This document shows, piece by piece, positions 58,019 to 64,000 of a stretch of DNA of 64,000 nt (its first letter is position 1; each line of letters begins with the position of its first letter). The DNA is from Cellulosimicrobium terreum (GTDB lineage Bacteria; Actinomycetota; Actinomycetes; Actinomycetales; Cellulomonadaceae). Position numbers and translations under genes: made by a program. The DNA lies in NCBI GenBank assembly GCA_014803435.1, contig JACYFD010000006.1, positions 62,001 through 126,000 of the forward strand, in the 5' to 3' direction. Under the pieces are notes generated by a model, which was not told where the DNA came from, made no database searches, and saw only the letters and a program-made list of their open reading frames with translations.

Positions 58019-59224
58019 CTACTCGAGAGGGCCCAGGAGCGACTGCGCGATCGTCGAGTGCGCGGACTCGTCGTCGGACGGGTGGAAGAGCCCGGCCAGC
58101 ACGTCGCGGTAGAGGCGGCCCAGCTCGTTGCCGGCGAAGTAGCTCGACCCGCCCGCGACGCGCACGGCCTGGTCGACGACCTGCTTCGCGGTCTCCGTGG
58201 CCCGCACCTTGAGACCGGCCGTCGCGCGGAACCAGCCTGCGCCGTGGTCGACGAGCGCGTCGAGCTCGCCGGCGACGGTGTCGATCTGGGGCCAGACGCC
58301 GTCGAGCGCGAGCGCGGCGTCGGCCAGGCGCCACCGGATGTCGGGGTCCTGGGCGAGCGACGCGCCGTCGTTCTTCATCGACGTCCGGCGACGCGCGGCC
58401 GCGACGGCGAGCTCGAGCGCGCGGTCGGCGATCCCCGTGTACACGGCGGCGAGCAGCGTCTCGAAGGTCGTGAAGATCCCGACGACGAGCGGGTCGAGCG
58501 TCGGGCCGGGCGCGATCCGCCGCACGACCCGGTCGGCCGGCGCCGGCGCCCCGTCGAGGACCGTCGAGCGTGACTGCGACGCGCGCATGCCCAGGGTGTC
58601 CCAGTCGTCGAGGATCTCGACCCCGCCCCCGTCCCGGGACACGAAAGCGTGCACGAGGAGCGGGCCGTCGTCGGGCCTGTCCTCGGACCCGGCGTCGAGG
58701 CCGAGGACGCCGAGGCGCGTCCACCCGGGGGAGTTGGACGTGAAGATCTTGCGGCCGTGGAACGTGTAGCCCCCAGCGCCGTCCGGGCGGGCCTCGGTCC
58801 GCGACCCGAGCAGGACGAGGTCGTTGCCCGCCTCGGAGTACCCGAAGCCGAACACCTCACCGCGCACGGCCTCCTCGAGCAGCCAGTCGAGCGAGGAGTC
58901 CCCGCGCTCGTGCAGGTACCGCGCGACGCCCGTCCACACGTGGTGCATGTTCACGGCGAGCGCCGTCGCGGGGGCGGCACCCGCGAGGCGTGCCTGCTCG
59001 CGTGCCGTCTCGCGCAGGCCGAGGCCGGCACCGCCGAAGGACTCGGGGACGAGCGCGCGCAGGTATCCGGACGCCGCGAGGTCCGCCATGTCGTCGGCGA
59101 ACCACGTGTTGTCGCGGTCGTGGCCCGCGGCGCGGGAGCGGACCGACGCGAGCAGCTCGTCGTCGAGGAGGCGGCGGGCTGTGGGGAAGGGGGCGACAGA
59201 GGCGACGGGGGCACGGTCGGGCAT
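58019..59224 (-). CDS. Acyl-CoA dehydrogenase-family flavoenzyme
   Basis: A 401-residue protein of the acyl-CoA dehydrogenase superfamily: an N-terminal helical domain (PESFGGAGLGLRETAREQARLAGA, TALAVNMHHVWTG), a middle beta domain (FGYSEAGNDLVLLGSRTEARPDG, YTFHGRKIFTSNSPG) and a C-terminal helical domain (GASLAQDPDIRWRLADAALALDG, AVRVAGGSSYFAGNELGRLYRD). I do not see an obvious catalytic Glu at the canonical place, and the sequence resembles the DszC/flavin monooxygenase branch as much as fatty-acid dehydrogenases. The ATG at 59224 follows GAGGATCCTCG and is preferred over an upstream frame extension. It lies 129 bases downstream of the Liv-type ABC operon in the same direction, so substrate import and oxidation may be linked. 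Confidence 0.75.
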   Translation of the reverse strand: MPDRAPVASVAPFPTARRLLDDELLASVRSRAAGHDRDNTWFADDMADLAASGYLRALVPESFGGAGLGLRETAREQARLAGAAPATALAVNMHHVWTGVARYLHERGDSSLDWLLEEAVRGEVFGFGYSEAGNDLVLLGSRTEARPDGAGGYTFHGRKIFTSNSPGWTRLGVLGLDAGSEDRPDDGPLLVHAFVSRDGGGVEILDDWDTLGMRASQSRSTVLDGAPAPADRVVRRIAPGPTLDPLVVGIFTTFETLLAAVYTGIADRALELAVAAARRRTSMKNDGASLAQDPDIRWRLADAALALDGVWPQIDTVAGELDALVDHGAGWFRATAGLKVRATETAKQVVDQAVRVAGGSSYFAGNELGRLYRDVLAGLFHPSDDESAHSTIAQSLLGPLE

Positions 59225-59353
59225 CGAGGATCCTCGGGTCGGCAGACGACGGTGGGCAGCCGGCGGGCCGCCCGGGACGATCGTCTCGTCCCCACGTGCC
59301 CGCCGTCTGCCCACCGTACGTCCGTGCTGGTCCCTCCTGGGTCAGCCCACTGG

Positions 59354-60136
59354 TCAGCCGTCCCGCGACGGTGCGGGCTCCGCCGGGCGCCCGCCCAGGT
59401 AGAGCTCGGAGAGCTGCGGGTCCGCGAGGAGCTCGGGCGCCGGCCCTGTGATGTGCACCCGTCCGAGGTCGAGCACGCAGCCGATGTCCGCAGTCTCCAG
59501 CGCCCGGCGCGCGTTCTGCTCGACGAGCAGCACCGCGACCCCGGCGTCCCGCATCCGCACCACCTGCTCGAACACGGTCGACGTCGTCTTGGGGTCCAGC
59601 CCCATCGACGGCTCGTCCAGGAGCACGACCTGCGGGCTCACCATGAGCGAGCGAGCGAACTCGACCTGCTTCTGCTGCCCGCCGGACAGCAGGCCGGCGA
59701 GCTGCTTCCACCGTTCCCCGACGATGGGGAACAGCTCCTGCACGAACGCGACGCGCTCCGCGATCAGCGCCTTGTCCTTGATCGTGTAGGCGCCGAGCAG
59801 GACGTTCTCCGCGACCGTCATCTCGCGGAAGACGGAGTGTCCCTGGAGCACGTGCGCGAGCCCGGACGTGAGCATCTCCTGGGGGCCCTGCCCGGTCACG
59901 TCCGCGCCGTTCACGCGGATCCGTCCCGAGCGCGGGACGAGCAGCCCGCTCGCGACCTTGAGCACGGTCGACTTGCCGGCTCCGTTCGGACCGACGAGGC
60001 ACACCACCGTGGCCGGGGGAACCTTGATCGTCAGGCCGCGCAGGACCATGGCGGCACGCCCGTAGCCGGCCTGGATGTCCTCGAGCTCGAGCAGGTACTC
60101 GGGCGCGCCGGGGCGGGCGGCGGACTGGTCAGACAC
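59354..60136 (-). CDS. livF: Branched-chain amino acid-type ABC transporter ATPase
   Basis: A 260-residue ATP-binding subunit. Walker A is GPNGAGKST, signature LSGGQQKQVEFARSL, Walker B VVLLDEPSMGLDP, and the H-loop VEQNARRALE. The short insert typical of LivF (PEYLLELEDIQAGYGRAAMVLRG) is present. A GTG at 60136 was preferred because it overlaps the livG stop by eight bases and has a normal LivF N-terminus. It is the last gene of the transporter operon. Confidence 0.9.
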   Translation of the reverse strand: MSDQSAARPGAPEYLLELEDIQAGYGRAAMVLRGLTIKVPPATVVCLVGPNGAGKSTVLKVASGLLVPRSGRIRVNGADVTGQGPQEMLTSGLAHVLQGHSVFREMTVAENVLLGAYTIKDKALIAERVAFVQELFPIVGERWKQLAGLLSGGQQKQVEFARSLMVSPQVVLLDEPSMGLDPKTTSTVFEQVVRMRDAGVAVLLVEQNARRALETADIGCVLDLGRVHITGPAPELLADPQLSELYLGGRPAEPAPSRDG

Positions 60137-60887
60137 CAAGGTAGGCCTCCAGGACTCGGGGGTCGGACTGCACGACGTCGGGGGTGCCCTCGGCGATCGG
60201 CCGACCACGGTCGAACACGATGACGTGGTGGGACAGGCTCATGACCAGGTCCATGTTGTGCTCGACGACGAGGAACGTCTTGCCCTCGGCGTTGAGCTCC
60301 TGCACCAGGGTCGCGATGCGGCCGATCAGCGCAGGGTTCACGCCACCGGCCGGTTCGTCGAGCATGATCGTGTCCGGGTCGCCCATGAGCACGCCGGCGA
60401 GCTCGAGCAGCTTCTGCTGCCCGTAGGAGAGGTTCCGTGCCTCGACGTCCTCCAGGTGGTCGATGCCGACCCGGACGAGCAGCGCGCGCGCCTTGTCGAT
60501 CTCCTCGGGGTTGCGCGCACCGGCGAGGAGCTCGCGCACGCCCGACCTGCGGACCGCGACGAGCAGGTTCTCCAGCACGGTCATCCGCGGGAAGACCCGG
60601 CACAGCTGGAAGCTGCGCCCGATCCCGGCCCGCGCGATCTTGTGCGGCGCCTTGCGCGTGATCTCCTCGCCCCGGAACGTGACCGTGCCGGCGTCCGGCT
60701 TGATCATGCCCGTGACGCAGTTGAAGAACGTCGTCTTGCCCGATCCGTTGGGGCCGATGAGCGCGTTGATCTTCCCCTCGTGGAACGTGACGTCCGCGTC
60801 GCGCACGGCGTGCACCCCGCCGAACGACTTGGTGAGTCCGACAGTCTCGAGGTTGCGCGTGGTCGGGGGTGCGTTCGTCGTCGTCAT
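60129..60887 (-). CDS. livG: Branched-chain amino acid-type ABC transporter ATPase
   Basis: A 252-residue ATP-binding subunit. Walker A GPNGSGKTT, signature LSYGQQKLLELAGVL, Walker B TIMLDEPAGGVNP and H-loop VVEHNMDLVMS, with the LivG-type GLTKSFGGVHAV start. Note the signature reads SYGQQ, as is usual in LivG. It overlaps livM at its start by four bases and livF at its end by eight. Acts with livF as a heterodimer on the cytoplasmic face. Confidence 0.9.
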   Translation of the reverse strand: MTTTNAPPTTRNLETVGLTKSFGGVHAVRDADVTFHEGKINALIGPNGSGKTTFFNCVTGMIKPDAGTVTFRGEEITRKAPHKIARAGIGRSFQLCRVFPRMTVLENLLVAVRRSGVRELLAGARNPEEIDKARALLVRVGIDHLEDVEARNLSYGQQKLLELAGVLMGDPDTIMLDEPAGGVNPALIGRIATLVQELNAEGKTFLVVEHNMDLVMSLSHHVIVFDRGRPIAEGTPDVVQSDPRVLEAYLGV

Positions 60888-62101
60888 CGGTCGCCCTCCT
60901 CGTCTCGGTGCGGACCCGTCCGAGGACGAGGGGCCTCGTCCTCTTCCGGCTCGGACGTCGTGCCCGACGCCGCGCGGTTGCGTTCCAGCAGATCGGCGGC
61001 GCTGATCTCGCGGATCGAGGACGCCTGCGGGCCGAAGCGCCGGACGAGCGCCTGGGCCGCCGGGATGATGCCGTCCGGCATGAACAGGACGACGAGGCCC
61101 AGGAGCAGGGCCGTGGCGACGAGGTGGAACTGGGTGTCGCCGAACTCGAGCTTGAAGTACTCCAGGCCGACTCCCACGACGGCGGCACCGAGGAGTGGGC
61201 CGTAGAGGTGGCGGACCCCGCCGAACAGGGCCATGAGCACCATGTAGGAGCCGAGCATGATGGAGAACTGGAAGATCGGGTCCAGGTCGCCGAACCAGAG
61301 GGCGTACATGCCGCCCGCCAGGCCGGTGAAGGTCGCCGAGACGACGTAGGCCACGAGCTTGTAGTTGCGGGTGGGGACACCGAGCGCCTGGGCCTTGTCC
61401 TCGTCCTCGCGCACGGCCTTGAGGCCGGTGCCGAAGCGTGAGCGGTCGATGACCCACCACACGAGCAGCATGACGGCGAGCAGTGCGGCGAACAGGTAGA
61501 AGAACACGCGGTGGTGCTCGGGCCGCAGCAGGTCGGGGAAGGGTCGAGGGACCACGAGGCCGTCGGACCCTCCGGTGAACGTCCCCCAGGCCTGGAAGAC
61601 GAGCAGGAGGATGAGCACGAACGAGATCGACACGATCACGAACGACGCCCCGCGCACGCGCAGGGCAGCGATGCCGAGCGGGATGGTGATGATCAGGACC
61701 ATCAGCCCCGCGAGGAGCCATGCGACGAAGCTCGGGAGGCCGAGGTCACGGATGAGGATGCCCGTGCCGTAGGCGCCGAGGCCGAAGAACGCGGCGTGGC
61801 CGAGGGAGACGTAGCCCGTGAACCCGCCCATGAAGTTCCAGGCGGTCGCGGTGCAGGCGTAGCTCGCGACGACGATGCCGGCCGACAGGATGTAGGCGTT
61901 GGGCGCGAGCGCCGGGAACGCGAGGACGAGGGCGACGCCGACGGCGAGCGCGACGAGCCGCGCGACGCGGCCCCACGGGCGGCGGGTCGCGGGCGAGCCG
62001 GACGTGGTGAGGGCACCGGCGTCGTCGGGCACGCTGCCCGGGCCTCCCGCGGACGTGCCTGCGGGCCGACCCGAGGGACGGGTGTCAGAAGCGTTGGGCA
62101 A
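60884..62101 (-). CDS. livM: Branched-chain amino acid-type ABC permease
   Basis: A 405-residue permease with about nine to ten hydrophobic helices and an extended N-terminal Arg/Gly-rich segment before the first helix. GHAAFFGLGAYGTGILIRDLGLP and the coupling-region GLKAVREDEDKAQALGVPTRNYK are standard LivM landmarks. The C-terminal ~45 residues are a polar, acidic-basic tail. The TTG at 62101 has GGAGG five bases upstream and is chosen for that reason; an internal GTG would remove the polar N-terminus only. Confidence 0.87.
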   Translation of the reverse strand: MPNASDTRPSGRPAGTSAGGPGSVPDDAGALTTSGSPATRRPWGRVARLVALAVGVALVLAFPALAPNAYILSAGIVVASYACTATAWNFMGGFTGYVSLGHAAFFGLGAYGTGILIRDLGLPSFVAWLLAGLMVLIITIPLGIAALRVRGASFVIVSISFVLILLLVFQAWGTFTGGSDGLVVPRPFPDLLRPEHHRVFFYLFAALLAVMLLVWWVIDRSRFGTGLKAVREDEDKAQALGVPTRNYKLVAYVVSATFTGLAGGMYALWFGDLDPIFQFSIMLGSYMVLMALFGGVRHLYGPLLGAAVVGVGLEYFKLEFGDTQFHLVATALLLGLVVLFMPDGIIPAAQALVRRFGPQASSIREISAADLLERNRAASGTTSEPEEDEAPRPRTGPHRDEEGDR

Positions 62102-62969
62102 GGCGACCTCCGAAGAATCCCTGGGGGCGCAGCATCAGCGTCGCGAAGAGGGCGACGTAGAAGATGGTCTGCGCCCACGTCGTGCCGAGCGGCACCTGGA
62201 GCAGGCTCTGCCCGATGCCCAGGACCATGGCCGCGATCGCGGCTCCCGGGATCGAGCCCAGGCCGCCGACGACGATGATGGCCATGAGCGGGCCGATCCA
62301 GTGCCAGTGCAGCGACGGGTAGATCGTCGCGTCGAGCGACAGCGCGGTACCGCCGATCGCCGCCGTCGCGAGGCCGAGGCCGAAGCCGAAGCCGGCGACC
62401 CGGTCGGTCTTGATCCCGACGAGCTGGGCGGCCTCCCGGTGCTGGATCGTCGCGCGCAGCGCCTGACCGAACTTGCTGTGCTTCATGATCAGGTACAGCA
62501 GGGCGAGCGAGATCGCGGCGAGCCCGAACGCGACGAGCTTGACGACGGCGATGTGCGCCCCGAAGAACTCGACGCTCTCCCCGGAGTAGGGGAGCTGGAT
62601 GCGTCGCTGCGTTCCGCTCCAGACGAACCCGATCATGCCCTCGATGAACAGCGCCACCGCGAAGGTGAGGAGCACCGACATCATGGTGAGCGTCGAGGGT
62701 CGCAGCCGCGTGATGAGCAGACGCTGCATGCCGACGCCCACGAGGAAGAACAGCGGGACGGTGACGACGAGCGACAGCAGCGGGTCCATCCCGGTCTGCT
62801 GGTTGAAGTACCAGGCGAGGTAGGCGGCCAGGATGAGGAACGCCGAGTGGGCGATCATCACGACGCGCATCACGCCGAAGTAGAGGGTGAGACCTGCTGC
62901 CAGGAGGGCGTAGAGCCCTCCCAGCAGCACGCCGAGCACGAGGCTCTGGAAGAGGAGCGATCCGGTCAC
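62085..62969 (-). CDS. livH: Branched-chain amino acid-type ABC permease
   Basis: A 294-residue permease with eight hydrophobic segments; landmarks are LLGGLYALLAAGLTLYFGVMRVV, the coupling loop GQALRATIQHREAAQLVGI, and GGLGSIPGAAIAAMVLGIGQSL. It starts from GTG 62969, seven bases after the binding-protein stop codon. Forms the membrane channel with LivM. Its last 17 bases overlap the livM start. Confidence 0.9.
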   Translation of the reverse strand: MTGSLLFQSLVLGVLLGGLYALLAAGLTLYFGVMRVVMIAHSAFLILAAYLAWYFNQQTGMDPLLSLVVTVPLFFLVGVGMQRLLITRLRPSTLTMMSVLLTFAVALFIEGMIGFVWSGTQRRIQLPYSGESVEFFGAHIAVVKLVAFGLAAISLALLYLIMKHSKFGQALRATIQHREAAQLVGIKTDRVAGFGFGLGLATAAIGGTALSLDATIYPSLHWHWIGPLMAIIVVGGLGSIPGAAIAAMVLGIGQSLLQVPLGTTWAQTIFYVALFATLMLRPQGFFGGRLAQRF

Positions 62970-62976
62970 GTGACGA

Positions 62977-64000
62977 TCACCAGGCCGGCTTGGGGTAGAT
63001 GAAGTCGGCCTCCTTGGCGTCCTGCGGCAGGACGATCTGGATCTCGCCGTCGACGTACTGCTGGATGAGGTGCGCGCCCTGCGGCTTGCCCGTCTCGTCC
63101 CAGGTGAGCGGGCCGACGACGGTCTCCACCTCGTTGGTCCGCAGCCACTCGATCAGCTCCTGCTGGCAGTCGCCCTGCTCGGCGCAGCCCGCGGCCTCGA
63201 CGGCTGCAGCCACGACCTGACCGGTCGTGTAGGCGTTGGCCTCGTCCTCGCCGGGCGGGTTGCCGTGGAGCTCGGTGTACCGCTCGACGAAGTCGACGTT
63301 GGACGGCCAGCTCGCGGTCTCGGTGTAGCCCGTGGGCGAGAGGATGCCCTCGGTCTTCGACCCGATCGCGGTGGAGAACTCCGGGTTGGTCGGCGCGGTG
63401 GAGAACGCGGCGAGCTGCGGCTGGTAGTCGAGCTGCTGGAGCGCGACGATCAGGTTGACCGCGTCCTGGTACTGCGTGCCGCCGATGACCATGTCCGCGT
63501 CGGAGTCGTCGATCTTCGCGGCGATCGAGGCGAAGTCGGTCGTGTTGGGCGGGTAGACCTCGTCGACCACGATCTCGAGGCCGCCGGCCTCGAGCTTGTC
63601 GCGGAGCCCGTAGGCGGTGCCCTGGGCGAACGGGTCGTCCATGGAGGCGACCGCCACCGTCTGGGGCCGCTCGCCCTCGGGCATGTCGAGGATGTGGTCC
63701 GCGAGGTAGTTGTAGTGGTCGTCCGCGATCGCGGGAGCGGCGTAGAAGAGGTTCTCGAAGCCCTGCTCGAACACCTCGTTGGCGGCGCCTGCCGGTTCGA
63801 CGAAGAGCATCCCGTACTCGTCGGCGACGCGTGCGCTCGGGACCACCAGGCGGGTGGAGAACGGCCCGAAGACGAGGTCCACCTCGTCCTGGGCGATGAG
63901 CGCCTCGTAGTCCTGCACCACACGGTCCGCGTTGGACTGGTCGTCGAGGATCTTCAGCTCGACCTGGCGCCCGAGCAAACCCCCGTCCTCGTTGACGAAC
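62977..64000 (-). CDS. Liv-type ABC transporter substrate-binding protein, 5' end outside window
   Basis: The C-terminal ~340 residues of a type I periplasmic-binding protein. The frame runs off the right edge at 64000 with FVNEDGGLLGRQVELKILDDQSNADRVVQDYEALI, the standard start of the mature domain after ~50 residues, so only the signal peptide and ~50 residues are missing. RTNEVETVVGPLTWDETGKPQGA and PTNPEFSTAIG are visible. The pocket residues do not identify a ligand: it may bind a branched-chain amino acid, an amide, a short-chain carboxylate or an aromatic acid. It is the first gene of the operon. Confidence 0.88.
   Translation of the reverse strand, partial: FVNEDGGLLGRQVELKILDDQSNADRVVQDYEALIAQDEVDLVFGPFSTRLVVPSARVADEYGMLFVEPAGAANEVFEQGFENLFYAAPAIADDHYNYLADHILDMPEGERPQTVAVASMDDPFAQGTAYGLRDKLEAGGLEIVVDEVYPPNTTDFASIAAKIDDSDADMVIGGTQYQDAVNLIVALQQLDYQPQLAAFSTAPTNPEFSTAIGSKTEGILSPTGYTETASWPSNVDFVERYTELHGNPPGEDEANAYTTGQVVAAAVEAAGCAEQGDCQQELIEWLRTNEVETVVGPLTWDETGKPQGAHLIQQYVDGEIQIVLPQDAKEADFIYPKPAW

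Overview
The window is very GC-rich, with dense, short-spaced genes, many GTG starts and many probably leaderless promoters. It carries secreted cellulose- and mannan-active enzymes (a GH9 cellulase, a family AA10 lytic polysaccharide monooxygenase and two GH92 alpha-mannosidases) and typical actinobacterial housekeeping genes. This points to a polysaccharide-degrading actinobacterium of the Cellulomonas / Cellulosimicrobium / Oerskovia type (Micrococcales). The genus is an inference from gene content, not a measured placement. No insertion sequence, prophage, rRNA operon or CRISPR array was seen.

Layout. 1-623: start of a DEAD/DEAH helicase running off the left edge. 684-11725: a locus of three large secreted proteins, two GH92 alpha-mannosidases and a PAP2-type phosphatase. 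All three end in the same ~88-residue two-cysteine module, and a perfect-looking LacI-type operator precedes the first gene. 11768-23546: mixed metabolic, stress and membrane genes (two YdeI-like paralogues, an APH(3')-like kinase, a peptidoglycan-binding protein, an alkyl-base glycosylase-like protein, two small-molecule reductase/acetyltransferase genes, a methyltransferase, an FAH-family enzyme, and an alpha/beta hydrolase divergent from a WYL regulator). 23572-25823: gltX and a HAD hydrolase. 25833-28853: a CenC-like GH9 cellulase with two CebR/CelR-like operators upstream. 28992-32929: YeiH-type transporter and divergent LysR regulator, aldo/keto reductase, DinB/mycothiol-type protein. 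33099-33343: tRNA-Gln(CTG) and tRNA-Glu(CTC) with their own promoter and terminator. 33455-38342: small membrane proteins, then an IclR regulator divergent from leuCD. 38343-41601: LLM flavin enzyme, CorC/HlyC-type membrane protein, DUF808 protein. 41708-44344: an 825-residue leucyl-tRNA synthetase preceded by a candidate leader peptide with four consecutive Leu codons. 44463-45866: lpdA. 46047-47485: a decayed AbiE-type toxin-antitoxin pair. 47463-48827: AA10 LPMO with FnIII and CBM2. 48976-56786: rnhA, adenine/adenosine deaminase, murA, a DesK/DesR-like two-component pair, plsC-gpsA and a lipoprotein. 56776-64000: a trans-sulfuration enzyme, an acyl-CoA dehydrogenase-like enzyme and a five-gene Liv-type ABC transporter operon that runs off the right edge.

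How it fits together. The secreted enzymes target plant cellulose (GH9 plus LPMO, both with CBM2) and, by inference, alpha-mannan such as yeast mannoprotein (GH92 pair). The phosphatase beside the GH92 genes suggests the mannan attacked is phosphorylated, or that phosphate is scavenged at the same site. Two leucine-linked loci are present: leuCD with its IclR regulator, and leuS with a leucine-codon leader. Candidate points for a new system are the shared C-terminal module of the mannan trio and the leuS leader.
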